The position numbers and the translations under genes are program-made. Below, one piece after another: positions 46,810 to 56,363 of a stretch of DNA of 64,000 nucleotides (position 1 is the first letter of the stretch; each line of letters opens with the position of its first letter). Source of the stretch: Geojedonia sp051814705 (GTDB taxonomy: Bacteria > Bacteroidota > Bacteroidia > Flavobacteriales > Flavobacteriaceae); assembly GCA_051814705.1 (NCBI GenBank), contig JBPWQW010000001.1, forward strand, positions 1,426,001-1,490,000. Reading direction: 5' to 3'. The notes beneath the pieces are model-generated. The model did no database searches and had not been told where the DNA came from. It saw only the letters and a list, made by a program, of their open reading frames with translations.

Positions 46810-48852
46810 TTAATACATGTCTTTAAGTTTTTTGAGTTTTTCTTCCCAAATACTGAGGTTCTCTTTGTGTTTTTCAATATTGATCAATACATCCTTAACC
46901 AAAGGATTGTCTTCATTTATATTGGAAAAAAATTGAAGATTATTTTCTAACTGATTGAGTTCACCTCTTACTTCATCGATCTTTTTTCTTATAAAATTAT
47001 GTTCATTATCCAGTAATCTGGTGTCGTCAGGTTGGGATAAATTTTCAAGTTTATTTTCAAATTTTATCATTTCTACTTCCGACTTGTCCATTTTAAGCTT
47101 ATTGAATAGGTCATCCAAAGCTTTATTGAACTTTCCTTCAATATAGCGTTTGTTAAAAGGGACATTCCCAATTGTTTTCCACTCATCAATTTTTTCTTTT
47201 AAAGTGTTGAGGTCGGCTTCAGGTTTTCCAGTAAGTTCTAAGGATTTAACGGTTTCCAAAAGCTTTGCTTTTTTGTCAAAAGCTTCATAAAGCTCCTTGT
47301 TTTCAGCCTTATTGTTCTCATGCACTTTATCAAAATAATGGTTACAGGCTGTTTTAAATTTATTCCAGATTTTATCGCTATCTTTTCTTGGTACGTGACC
47401 AATTTTTTTCCAGTCGTTTTGAATCTTCTTCATTAAAGGAGTAACCGTTTCAAAATCATCATTATCCTTATTGTCTTCAGCAATTTTAATAAGGTCTAAT
47501 TTTTTCTGAAGGTTATCAAACTGATCTTTCTTAAGCCCTTTATAAAATGCGTTTTTAGTTCTGTTAAAAGATCTCACCGCAGATTTAAATTTAGACCAAG
47601 TGGCTTCATTGACTTTACTTGGAACTTTACCTGCATTAAAAAACTCGTTTCTTAAAGTTTCGATAGCCTTTATTTTGTTTTGCCAAGCTTGATGTGAGTT
47701 GCTAGTATCATTCGATATCGAATCAATTTTTTCAATAATGGCTTCTTTACGCTCTAGGTTTTTTTCGTAAGCCTTATCCAAGTCTGCATAATAAGCCTGA
47801 CGCTTATCGTGGATGGTTTTTGTTGCATTGCTAAAACGCTCCCAAATAACTTCTCGATGTTCCTTATCTACAGGGCCTAAATCCTCTTTCCACATTTTAT
47901 GTAAGACCTGTAATTCTCTAAACGTTCGGTTGACATTGTCGTCTTTGGCCAACTCTTCGGCACGTTCAATAATTTTAAGCTTTTGATCGAGATTATATTT
48001 GAAGTCCATGTCCCTCAAATCACGATTTAAATGCAGGAAATCGTAAAATATTTCGACATGGTGGTGGTAGGTATTCCAGGCATTGTTGTATTTGTCACGC
48101 GGGATAGGACCGGCATTTCGCCAGCGCTCCTGCAGCTCCTTAAAATACTTATAAGTTGTGTTGATATTCTCCTCAACATTTATGAGGCCTTTTATTTCTT
48201 CAATGATCTGTAACCTTACATCTAGATTGGTTTTTAATGTAGATTCCAGATTTTTATAATAGGTCTTGAGATTATTTCTATACTCATTAAAAAGCGAGTT
48301 GAATTCCTTTTTTAAAGGCGAAGAATAATAGAAATCAATTTCATCTCCTCCGTCATTTAAAAACTCTTCTTTTTTCTCTTCAAGGATTTCAGAGAATTTT
48401 GAATCGAATTCCGATTTTATTTCACCAACTTGATGCTTAATGGTCTGAACTTTTTGACGTTTCAATAAGCCTTCAAACTCTTTAACCAACTGTTCCATGG
48501 TCATGGCAGAGTAATCTTTCTCTTCTAACCCATGCCGTTCTATATTGCTTTCATCTTCAGCGTCTTCAGCATTGGATTCTTCAATTTCGTCAACAGAGGT
48601 ATCGGCCTTCTCAACATCAGGACTTGTTGACTCAGATGTTTCAGCTTCAACAGGAGATTCTTTTTTGCTTGCTTTTTTTGCTGAAACTTTAATGGGATCT
48701 TCTAAAACAGGTTGTTGCTCAATTACTAAATCTTCTTTAGGTGTTTCAACAGGCGGTGCCTTTTCTGTTTCTGAAACTTCCGTTTCACTACGTTCAGCAA
48801 TATTTAATGACACATTTCCATCTGCGTTTTGCAGGTTATCTTTCTTAGACAT
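46810..48852 (-). CDS. DUF349 domain protein, long coiled-coil form
   Basis: 680 residues. An acidic low-complexity head (1-115) precedes about five DUF349 repeats, seen as W-x-x-x-G-P/V-x-P units (ELQERWRNAGPIPRDKYNNAW, LHKMWKEDLGPVDKEHREVIW, FKSAVRSFNRTKNAFYK, IQNDWKKIGHVPRKDSDKIW, IDEWKTIGNVPFNKRYIEGKF). The C-terminal 100 residues form a coiled coil. Soluble and probably elongated. Function is unclear, and family members are often named only by domain. It starts 110 bp after the aroE stop. Confidence 0.9.
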   Translation of the reverse strand: MSKKDNLQNADGNVSLNIAERSETEVSETEKAPPVETPKEDLVIEQQPVLEDPIKVSAKKASKKESPVEAETSESTSPDVEKADTSVDEIEESNAEDAEDESNIERHGLEEKDYSAMTMEQLVKEFEGLLKRQKVQTIKHQVGEIKSEFDSKFSEILEEKKEEFLNDGGDEIDFYYSSPLKKEFNSLFNEYRNNLKTYYKNLESTLKTNLDVRLQIIEEIKGLINVEENINTTYKYFKELQERWRNAGPIPRDKYNNAWNTYHHHVEIFYDFLHLNRDLRDMDFKYNLDQKLKIIERAEELAKDDNVNRTFRELQVLHKMWKEDLGPVDKEHREVIWERFSNATKTIHDKRQAYYADLDKAYEKNLERKEAIIEKIDSISNDTSNSHQAWQNKIKAIETLRNEFFNAGKVPSKVNEATWSKFKSAVRSFNRTKNAFYKGLKKDQFDNLQKKLDLIKIAEDNKDNDDFETVTPLMKKIQNDWKKIGHVPRKDSDKIWNKFKTACNHYFDKVHENNKAENKELYEAFDKKAKLLETVKSLELTGKPEADLNTLKEKIDEWKTIGNVPFNKRYIEGKFNKALDDLFNKLKMDKSEVEMIKFENKLENLSQPDDTRLLDNEHNFIRKKIDEVRGELNQLENNLQFFSNINEDNPLVKDVLINIEKHKENLSIWEEKLKKLKDMY

Positions 48853-48962
48853 TGTTACAATGTTTTTTTTGATTATGTGTTAAAGATACTAACATGAGAC
48901 CGAAATACAAAAAAGTAATTGCTAATTCTAAACCAGATTAAAACAATTCCTAACTATCACAA

Positions 48963-49700
48963 TTAGACCAAGTTCCAAATTTTCCAAGCCCTTTTTGCTT
49001 GAAATTCTAGCATGTTTAATCCATTGCAGATAACAGCTCCCTTGGCTGCTCCAAAAGATAAGAATTGTGTTTGTAAAGGATTGTAAATAAGGTCGTAAAG
49101 CAAATGGTTTTTTGAAATTCCACCGTAAGGGATATTTGGAAAGGCATTTACATTGGGATGCGTACCAAGAGGAGTACAATTTATGAGTAAGGTGTGCGCA
49201 TGAATGATGCTTTCAGTTAGATCTGAATACGTATATCTAGCTGAATTGTTAGGCATTCTCGACACGTAATCAAAATCGATATCCAATGCCTTTAAGGCGT
49301 AGGCCACAGCTTTTGATGCACCACCAGTGCCAAGAATCAAGGCGTTTTTATGATGAGGTTTTAGATGGGGTTCAATAGATTTTTTAAAACCATAACTATC
49401 GGTATTATACCCTTTCAATTCTCCTGATGATGAAAAGGTAATGGTGTTTACCGCGCCTATTAATTTTGCTTGTTTATCGACACTATCGAGATAGGGTATA
49501 ATTTGTTCTTTATATGGAATAGTAACATTAAGCCCCACCAAATCGGGGTTGTTTTTTAATATTGAAGGAAATTCAGAAACAGCTTCAATGTCAAAATTTT
49601 CGTAAGTAAAAGGCAAACCTTCATCTGCAAATTTTTTGGTAAAATGGGCTTTTGAAAACGAATACGATATGTTTTTTCCTAATAGACCTAATTTAGGCAT
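48963..49700 (-). CDS. aroE: Shikimate dehydrogenase
   Basis: 245 residues from ATG 49700 (MPKLGLLGKNISYSFSKAHF). Substrate and cofactor motifs: SYSFSKAHF (shikimate site), NVTIPYKEQIIPYLD (catalytic Lys), NTDSYGFKKSI (Asp), LGTGGASKAVAYAL (NADP-binding) and NCTPLGTHPN. It reduces 3-dehydroshikimate in the chorismate pathway. A longer frame from 49724 would start inside the preceding gene; the internal start overlaps it by 8 bp, which suggests coupling. Confidence 0.95.
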   Translation of the reverse strand: MPKLGLLGKNISYSFSKAHFTKKFADEGLPFTYENFDIEAVSEFPSILKNNPDLVGLNVTIPYKEQIIPYLDSVDKQAKLIGAVNTITFSSSGELKGYNTDSYGFKKSIEPHLKPHHKNALILGTGGASKAVAYALKALDIDFDYVSRMPNNSARYTYSDLTESIIHAHTLLINCTPLGTHPNVNAFPNIPYGGISKNHLLYDLIYNPLQTQFLSFGAAKGAVICNGLNMLEFQAKRAWKIWNLV

Positions 49701-50712
49701 AATCTTTTCTGGTTTTTTGTCCATACCATTCCAATCCTAATACAATTAAAACTCCAAGAATAATAAAGGTTATTGCTGTATAAGTTTCGGTATTCAATTG
49801 AGGAATAAAACGTTCGTAATTGGATACTACTTTACGACCAGTTGAATCTAGTAAAGCTTGCCCATCTTCTGCAATTTTGAAAATCGTTTTCTTCCAGGGC
49901 CATACAACGCCCAAAGAGCCAATAATAAACCCAATTATTGTGGCTGTTGTGATACTTTTATAATGTTTTAAAATATAGCTCAATACATGAGAAAATGTGA
50001 CAAGGCCAACTACAGAACCCAATGTAAACATACCAAGTACCTTAAGCAAAGTCAGGCGTTCAGGGTTATTGATGAAATTAAAATTGGCATTTAAAATATC
50101 GTAAAAAGTATCAGAAAGCGCATTGACAGCATCTACTAACAGCAAGACATAATTACCCAACAAAATTAAAATAAACGATCCAGAAAATCCCGGGAGTGTC
50201 ATCCCGGATACACTTATTATGCCACAGAAAAATACAAAAAACAAGTTGTCATTTTCTGTTGCTGGGTCAAAAAAACTAATGCTTATTCCAATTATGATGC
50301 CTATGATTAATGACAACATTGTTTTGTAATTCCAATCTTTAAAATCTTTGTTGATGTAATATATGGAACCGATAATCATTCCAAAAAACATACTCCAAAC
50401 GTAGAGCTCATAATGTTCTAAAAAATAATCCAGAACTTTTGAGACACTAAAATAGCTTACAATCATACCAAAAAAAAGTAGCGACAAAAACCGCCCATTT
50501 ATATAATTGTAAAAGCTTTTAAAACGTCTATTAAACAACAATTTAAAAGCTGTTTTATTAACTTTTTGAAGGGAGTAAATAAATTCTTCGTAAAACCCAG
50601 CTACAAAAGCTACAACACCACCAGAAATTCCAGGAACCTTATTTGCAGCACCCATCCCAAGTCCTTTAATAACAAGAAATAGTCTGTCAGTAAATGTTCT
50701 GGTACTTTGCAT
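49693..50712 (-). CDS. DUF368 (PopT-like) membrane protein, second paralogue
   Basis: 339 residues, about nine transmembrane helices. The duplicated family motifs are GAANKVPGISGGVVAFVAGFYEEFI and GMTLPGFSGSFILILLGNY. DUF368 proteins have been reported as polyprenyl-phosphate (undecaprenyl phosphate) flippases of the PopT type, returning the lipid carrier to the inner leaflet for cell-wall and LPS synthesis; this is established for other bacteria, inferred here. It starts 1 bp from the end of its paralogue (50713). The last codons overlap aroE. Confidence 0.9.
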   Translation of the reverse strand: MQSTRTFTDRLFLVIKGLGMGAANKVPGISGGVVAFVAGFYEEFIYSLQKVNKTAFKLLFNRRFKSFYNYINGRFLSLLFFGMIVSYFSVSKVLDYFLEHYELYVWSMFFGMIIGSIYYINKDFKDWNYKTMLSLIIGIIIGISISFFDPATENDNLFFVFFCGIISVSGMTLPGFSGSFILILLGNYVLLLVDAVNALSDTFYDILNANFNFINNPERLTLLKVLGMFTLGSVVGLVTFSHVLSYILKHYKSITTATIIGFIIGSLGVVWPWKKTIFKIAEDGQALLDSTGRKVVSNYERFIPQLNTETYTAITFIILGVLIVLGLEWYGQKTRKDYA

Positions 50713-51633
50713 TTATGTGTTTTTTGAGCCTAATTTTTCTAAAATAAAGATAGTTATAAAACCTACAAACATTAAGCAAATTGCAAAAACAAATTGTGGG
50801 TCTCCAGTATAGGATGAAGGTGAAATACTCTTTTCTAACAGAGGGACTAAATCACCAGAAGCATTTTCTCTTGTAGTCAATACCATTTTCCAAGGCCAAA
50901 TTTTATTTAAAGACCCAAAGATAAAACCCGTAAGGATAGCCAATGTGACGTTGTGATAATGCTTGAATAACCATTTTAAAACGTGGCTAAAACTTAACAG
51001 ACCAATTAAGGCCCCTAAAGCAAATAAGCCCACTTTTTTTAAATCAAAATCATGTAAGGCGTCACTTAATACTTTATAGGCACCAAGGATAACCAATATA
51101 AATGAGCCAGAAATTCCTGGTAAAATCATGGCGCAAATGGACAAAGCTCCAGCAAAAAACAAGAACCAGGGCTGTTCGTTATTTGCCATTGAAGGCAGGG
51201 TTGTAATATAATAGGCAGCCAAAGCTCCTAAAATTAGGCTGAGAATAACGGGTAAATTCCAAGATTTAATTTGCCTTCCCACAAAAAAGATACTGGCTAC
51301 GATTAAACCAAAAAAGAAGGACCAAATTAGAATGGGATGATGTTCTATAAGATATTTGGCCAACCTCATAAAGGTCACATAGCTTATAATGATTCCCGAC
51401 AACAAAGCCAATATAAAGTTTCCATTGCCTTGCTTCCAAAATGCCAAAATGCCTTCATTTTTGAGCGTTTTAAATAATGAAAAATTGATGTTGCTGATGG
51501 AGTTGATGAGTTCTTCATAAATCCCTGAAATAAAGGCTATGGTTCCACCTGAAACACCGGGTACCGCATCGGCAGCTCCCATGGCAATGCCTTTAAGCGA
51601 AATGACAATGTAATCTGAAAAGTGTCTTGGCAT
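50713..51633 (-). CDS. DUF368 (PopT-like) membrane protein, first paralogue
   Basis: 306 residues, about eight or nine transmembrane helices. Family motifs: GAADAVPGVSGGTIAFISGIYEELI and AMILPGISGSFILVILGAY, plus WPWKMVL near the C-terminus, shared with the next gene. Probable undecaprenyl phosphate translocase (PopT family), inner membrane. The two paralogues are adjacent with no spacing between stop and start codon, and the proteins are clearly related across their whole length, so they arose by tandem duplication and may form a heteromeric or redundant pair. Confidence 0.9.
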   Translation of the reverse strand: MPRHFSDYIVISLKGIAMGAADAVPGVSGGTIAFISGIYEELINSISNINFSLFKTLKNEGILAFWKQGNGNFILALLSGIIISYVTFMRLAKYLIEHHPILIWSFFFGLIVASIFFVGRQIKSWNLPVILSLILGALAAYYITTLPSMANNEQPWFLFFAGALSICAMILPGISGSFILVILGAYKVLSDALHDFDLKKVGLFALGALIGLLSFSHVLKWLFKHYHNVTLAILTGFIFGSLNKIWPWKMVLTTRENASGDLVPLLEKSISPSSYTGDPQFVFAICLMFVGFITIFILEKLGSKNT

Positions 51634-51671
51634 TTTTTATCTTAAAATGAGAATCGTAAAGGTATGGAAAT

Positions 51672-53084
51672 TTACTTGGTAGATTTTTTGGTGTCAGAAA
51701 TAAACTTTTTAATAGCCGATTTATTTAAAATCTTTGGAAAGAGCTCGTCTATGATAAACTGATATTCATCGTTTAAGAGTAAACCGTTTTTTAAATGATA
51801 CTGGCCTTTTTCTGTTTCAAGCAATGAATAATGCAAACCTGCCAACCTAAACTCAATCTCAGCAGTTTCAGGAAAAAACTCAGCAGCTTGAACTAAATTT
51901 AAAATAGCGGCATTATATTCTCCCAAATGTATCAATATATCGGCTCTAGAAAGCCAAGTAGACAGTTCGTAATTGCCGAGATCTAAAGTTTTTTTGTAAC
52001 CGCGTTCCGCTTCTTCCAAAAAATTCAAACGGTGATTGATCTGTGCATATAATTTCCAGTATATCACATTCTCACAATCTATATTAATAGCCTTATTAAT
52101 GTAATAGAGTGCCTTTTGGTAATTGCGTTTCTTGTTATAAAATTTAGTAATGGCAATCCATCCCTTGTCTAAAAGCGGATCTTCATGTACCGTTTTGTAA
52201 AAGTATTGCACCGCCAAATCGTCCTTTCTCATTTTTTCATAACAGTGCCCAATACGCAACAATGCAAATGAGGTAGGTTCGTCTAAAGCTAAAGTGATTT
52301 TATAATTTTCAATGGCCTCGTTGTAATGTCTTTGCTTTTCGAGCACTTTGCCCTTTTCTAGATAAGCACCAACAAAATTGTCATCAGAAATAATGGCAAA
52401 ATCAAAGGCAGCCAAGGCTTTTTTGTAATCCTTGGTCGTAAAATATTGTTTTCCCAATTGGTGCCAAGCAACTTCAGAATATGGATTTCTGTCCAAATAT
52501 TGATTCAGAAAGGTGATGGCTTCTTGATTTTGGTCTAAAAAGTCAAAACAATAAATGATATTATACAGAGCCGAATAATCGTCATTATCCAATTCTAAAC
52601 ACTTTATAAAATAGTTCCTTGCATTTTCAAATTGGTCCAAAAACAGGTATTCCATACCAATTAAAGCGTATAAATCGGCATCATCATCTTCATTATCGCT
52701 TAAATCCAAAGCAATTAAAAGGCTTTGGATAGCTTTTTGGTGTTCATCACGTTTAGAAAGGACACTTGCTTTTTGAATATAGATTTCTTCATTCGAAGGT
52801 TCAAGTTCATACAACTCATCAAGAAGTTTATCGGCTTCCTCCAATTTATCTTCCAAAATATAGATTTCGGTTTTAAAAAGTTTTAGGTTTACAGATGTTG
52901 GATGTTGTTCCAAACCCATTTTAATTGCTTTTTTAGCCAAAGCAATTTTTCCGCTTTCTAAATAATGGTGGATGATGTTTTCAAATTCGTTTGAATCAAA
53001 GAATAAAACATGGTTTGTCTTAAGCATGGATTCAAATTTGGTAAGTGAAAAATTGTCGTTGTCGTCTTGTTGACTAAACTCCAT
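51672..53084 (-). CDS. Tetratricopeptide repeat protein
   Basis: 470 residues, built almost entirely from TPR units (about ten), with typical positions such as YYLESGKIALAKKAIKMGLEQHP, YALIGMEYLFLDQFENARNYFIKCLELD, WHQLGKQYFTTKDYKKALAAFDFAI and IGHCYEKMRKDDLAVQYFYKTV. No signal peptide, so it is cytoplasmic. It should be a protein-binding scaffold; no partner can be named from sequence. It lies between the aminotransferase and DUF368 genes on the same strand. Confidence 0.92.
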   Translation of the reverse strand: MEFSQQDDNDNFSLTKFESMLKTNHVLFFDSNEFENIIHHYLESGKIALAKKAIKMGLEQHPTSVNLKLFKTEIYILEDKLEEADKLLDELYELEPSNEEIYIQKASVLSKRDEHQKAIQSLLIALDLSDNEDDDADLYALIGMEYLFLDQFENARNYFIKCLELDNDDYSALYNIIYCFDFLDQNQEAITFLNQYLDRNPYSEVAWHQLGKQYFTTKDYKKALAAFDFAIISDDNFVGAYLEKGKVLEKQRHYNEAIENYKITLALDEPTSFALLRIGHCYEKMRKDDLAVQYFYKTVHEDPLLDKGWIAITKFYNKKRNYQKALYYINKAINIDCENVIYWKLYAQINHRLNFLEEAERGYKKTLDLGNYELSTWLSRADILIHLGEYNAAILNLVQAAEFFPETAEIEFRLAGLHYSLLETEKGQYHLKNGLLLNDEYQFIIDELFPKILNKSAIKKFISDTKKSTK

Positions 53085-53253
53085 AAGCAGTTTTTATAGT
53101 TCGTTGAATTAAAAGTAGTGTTATCATTAAAAAAACTACCTTTTTGAAGCTAATGTTTTCAACAAAGTAATTAACAGTTTGAGTATGATTTGAATTAATA
53201 TGAGCTTAAATTTTGAAAATCAAATCATTAGAAACGTGTTTGCTCTCATGAAT

Positions 53254-54435
53254 TTACCTTGAAATGCTGTCCAAAACTTGAGTTATCACCTGACAACCTT
53301 TGATGATTTCCTCATTTGAAATGGTCAATGGAGGCGTAATTCGGATAGCTTTGGGTTCAAAAAGTAGCCAAAACAAGATGAGTCCTTCGTCTTGACATTT
53401 TAAAACAACTTGGTTTGTAATATCTGCCGAAGGTGTTAAAGCGGCCAACATTAAGCCTCTTCCTCTAATTTCCTTTATTAGTGGATGCACTAAATGTTTA
53501 CGGATCAACTGCTCTTTTTCGATAGTTTTTTCCATGATATCACTTTCTGTGATTTCCTTTAAAGTTGCCAATGCAGCAGCTGCAATCACGGGATGGCCTC
53601 CAAAAGTCGTAATATGACCAAGTTTTGGATTGTCTTTTAAAGTATCCATCATAGCTTTTGAAGCCGTAAAAGCACCAATAGGCATTCCGCCACCAAGACC
53701 TTTTCCGGTGACTAAAATATCTGGGGTACAGTTGTAATGTTCAAAACCAAAAAGTTTTCCAGTTCGACCAAATCCAGGTTGAATTTCATCTAAAATCAAT
53801 AGGGCTCCAACTGCGTCACAACGTTTTCTGACCTTGGTTAAATAGCCATCTTGTGGTTCAATAAATCCAGCACCTCCTTGAATGGTTTCCAAAACCACCG
53901 CCGCTGTTTTGTGAGTGATTTTTAAAAGGTCTTGAACAGAATTAAATTCTATAAACTTGACATCGGGAACCAAAGGGCGAAATGGTTTTTTGCGTTCTTC
54001 ATGCCCCATAATGCTCATGGAGCCCATCGTGTTACCATGATAGGCGTTGTGAGCTGAAATAATTTCGCTACGTCCTGTAAACCGTCTAGCTAATTTCAAA
54101 GCGCCTTCTATAGCTTCGGTCCCCGAATTTGTGAGATAAGTGGTTTCTAAAGGTTTTGGCAAATGTTTGGCTAATAATTTTGAAAGCTCAACAGCAGGTT
54201 TTTGGGCATATTCACCATACACCATCACGTGCATATAGGTGTCGAGCTGGGTTTTTATAGCTTCAACAATCTTAGGATGTCTGTGTCCCAAACTGCAAGC
54301 AGAAACCCCAGCGACAAAATCTAGATAAGCTTTGTGGTTGTTGTCATAAATATAGGAACCTTCGGCATAGGAGACTTCCATAGCCAATGGATGTGTGGTT
54401 GTTTGTGCTTGATATCTAATAAAATCATCGATCAT
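53254..54435 (-). CDS. Class III PLP-dependent aminotransferase (acetylornithine/GABA-type)
   Basis: 393 residues from ATG at 54435 (MIDDFIRYQAQTTTHPLAMEVSYAEG). PLP motifs: LTNSGTEAIEGALKLARRFTGR, LETIQGGAGFIEPQ, LILDEIQPGFGRTG and the lysine loop TGKGLGGGMPIGA. The class covers acetylornithine, GABA and ornithine aminotransferases, and the substrate is not clear from sequence. The start is ATG in a TGATG overlap with the preceding gene's stop, so the two are coupled; a TTG three bases earlier is less likely. Confidence 0.93.
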   Translation of the reverse strand: MIDDFIRYQAQTTTHPLAMEVSYAEGSYIYDNNHKAYLDFVAGVSACSLGHRHPKIVEAIKTQLDTYMHVMVYGEYAQKPAVELSKLLAKHLPKPLETTYLTNSGTEAIEGALKLARRFTGRSEIISAHNAYHGNTMGSMSIMGHEERKKPFRPLVPDVKFIEFNSVQDLLKITHKTAAVVLETIQGGAGFIEPQDGYLTKVRKRCDAVGALLILDEIQPGFGRTGKLFGFEHYNCTPDILVTGKGLGGGMPIGAFTASKAMMDTLKDNPKLGHITTFGGHPVIAAAALATLKEITESDIMEKTIEKEQLIRKHLVHPLIKEIRGRGLMLAALTPSADITNQVVLKCQDEGLILFWLLFEPKAIRITPPLTISNEEIIKGCQVITQVLDSISR

Positions 54436-56261
54436 CAATTATCTTTTTTAGGCGATTTGATTATTTTTTTAGCCGGAAACGGTGGTTTATTTATGTCTTT
54501 TTTTACGGGATTTCGCTGTTTTGGCTTTGGGAGTTGTCTAGCCGCTTTGTTTTCTTTTTCAGAACTTTTATCTTCAGCGTCATCAATACGTTTCAATAAG
54601 GCATCGTCAAAAAATTCCTCTTGTGGCACATATTCTTCTAGCCCTTTTATAATTGGAAGTTGTAAAGGCGGATCGTCTTTAAATAAATCCTCAACGCTTT
54701 TAGGACGCTCGTCCTCCCGCCAATCGAAACCTTTGAATTTACTGGTGTTTTCAGGGAATTTGGACTCAGGTGACAAGGTCCCATCTATTTGTTGAAGCAG
54801 TCTAATTTCTTCAATCGTATTATCGGAAATCTTGATATTAATCCTTCCAGATTTAGATTTATCTATCCCTATCAATTCGTTTTTATCATTGCGAGAATAA
54901 TATATTTTTTCAGCATTTTTTATAACATCCACGTTATATAATTTGTTGTCTTCAAACAGGCCAATAAGTACTTGTCCCTTAATTTGATTAAATCCGTTTG
55001 AAATAGTGTCTTTGCTAATCAAAAAGGCATTATTAAATACTTTTAAAGAATCAAGATGCTCGGTTTTAACATTTGAAATTAAGTGAATGGTGTCGCCTGT
55101 CATTTGATTGCCTAAATTCCATAAAATGGGATTTCTTCTAGTGGCAAACATATCGGCTGAAGAAAAACGTGATAAATTGATTAACTGGGTCAAACCTGTT
55201 TTATGGTCGGCATGAATGGAATCAGCTTTACCACTTAAATCACTTTTATAAATTCTGGCATTATAATAGGCCCTTGTAATACGATGTTCTGGTTTTCCTG
55301 TAACCTTAAGCGTATCACTATGGATATAAACAGAATCGTTTTCCTGGACAGTAATGGCTAAAGCGCGTTTGGTTATAAAAACCGAATCCTTTGCTCTAAA
55401 GACCTCGGCATAATGCCCTTTTACAATACTGTGATTTAAGGTATCTGTAATTTTGATATTATTGGTTGCAGAGGCAAAACTTTTGTTCCGGTCAAAATAC
55501 AAGCTATCGCCTTCTACAATACGATTGTCATAATCTATACGCGATTTTTTGATAAAATATCCTATATCTTTTTTTGTGTCATAAAATCCCCGTTCACTAT
55601 ATATCTTGCTAGTTTCTCCCACAATAGTCGAAGGGCCAAACATGTAGGCAAAACCAGATTCTGTATAAAAATCAAGGCGCTCGGTATTTAATGTGTATTC
55701 AGGGTTAACCAAAACCACATTCTTTACAAACTGGTATTTTTTGGCATCCATATAATACCTTCCAATTTGACTGGTAATGGTTCCTGAAGAATCCCTAACC
55801 ACTTTTCCTTTTGATTTGTAAAAGGCTTGCTGTTTGGTCCGGTCAAAGTAAAGCGTATCGGTAGTTAAGATCGATTTAGGTTCTGTAAGTACCACATTAC
55901 CACTTGCAAAAGCCAATTGGGTTTTCCCACTGTATTCTACATATTTTGCATTTAGGTTAATGGTATCACCCTGCTTCATGATAACATTGCTAAAAGCTTC
56001 AATAAAATCTTCTTTTTGATAATAAACAGCACGATCACACCACATTTCGGCGCCTTCGTGAATGATATGGATTTGTTGTGTATTGTCTCGGTTAAAAGTC
56101 GTAATGTCCTTACCTAGTAGACTATCTTTAATGGTAAAGCCCGAATACTCGATGTTGATTTTCTTTTTTTGTTGTGCAGTAACAACCGAAACAGAAAACC
56201 AGCATAAACATAAAATCAAAAAGGGTTTGAGTGTGTTCAAGACAATATTAATTTGCTTCAA
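54435..56261 (-). CDS. OstA-like (LptA/LptD N-terminal fold) protein, TTG start
   Basis: 608 residues with a signal peptide (1-29, ending VVTAQQ) and extended beta-sheet repeats of the OstA/LptA type (GNVVLTEPKSILTTDTLYFDRTKQQAFYKSKGKVV; DFYTESGFAYMFGPSTIVG). These form the periplasmic jellyroll used in lipopolysaccharide transport. A basic, Pro-rich C-terminal tail (about 555-608) follows. The first codon is TTG at 56261; a stop lies a few codons upstream and no in-frame ATG precedes the signal peptide, so TTG is the best start. It is followed by the aminotransferase gene via a TGATG overlap. Confidence 0.86.
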   Translation of the reverse strand: MKQINIVLNTLKPFLILCLCWFSVSVVTAQQKKKINIEYSGFTIKDSLLGKDITTFNRDNTQQIHIIHEGAEMWCDRAVYYQKEDFIEAFSNVIMKQGDTINLNAKYVEYSGKTQLAFASGNVVLTEPKSILTTDTLYFDRTKQQAFYKSKGKVVRDSSGTITSQIGRYYMDAKKYQFVKNVVLVNPEYTLNTERLDFYTESGFAYMFGPSTIVGETSKIYSERGFYDTKKDIGYFIKKSRIDYDNRIVEGDSLYFDRNKSFASATNNIKITDTLNHSIVKGHYAEVFRAKDSVFITKRALAITVQENDSVYIHSDTLKVTGKPEHRITRAYYNARIYKSDLSGKADSIHADHKTGLTQLINLSRFSSADMFATRRNPILWNLGNQMTGDTIHLISNVKTEHLDSLKVFNNAFLISKDTISNGFNQIKGQVLIGLFEDNKLYNVDVIKNAEKIYYSRNDKNELIGIDKSKSGRINIKISDNTIEEIRLLQQIDGTLSPESKFPENTSKFKGFDWREDERPKSVEDLFKDDPPLQLPIIKGLEEYVPQEEFFDDALLKRIDDAEDKSSEKENKAARQLPKPKQRNPVKKDINKPPFPAKKIIKSPKKDN

Positions 56262-56363
56262 AAATAACCAATATCTTTAGGCTTTAGAATGCTTGACCAA
56301 TTTTTTAACAGAATTGCAAATAGTGCCTATCCTCTTAACGGTTTACATCAAACTAAAATTTGA

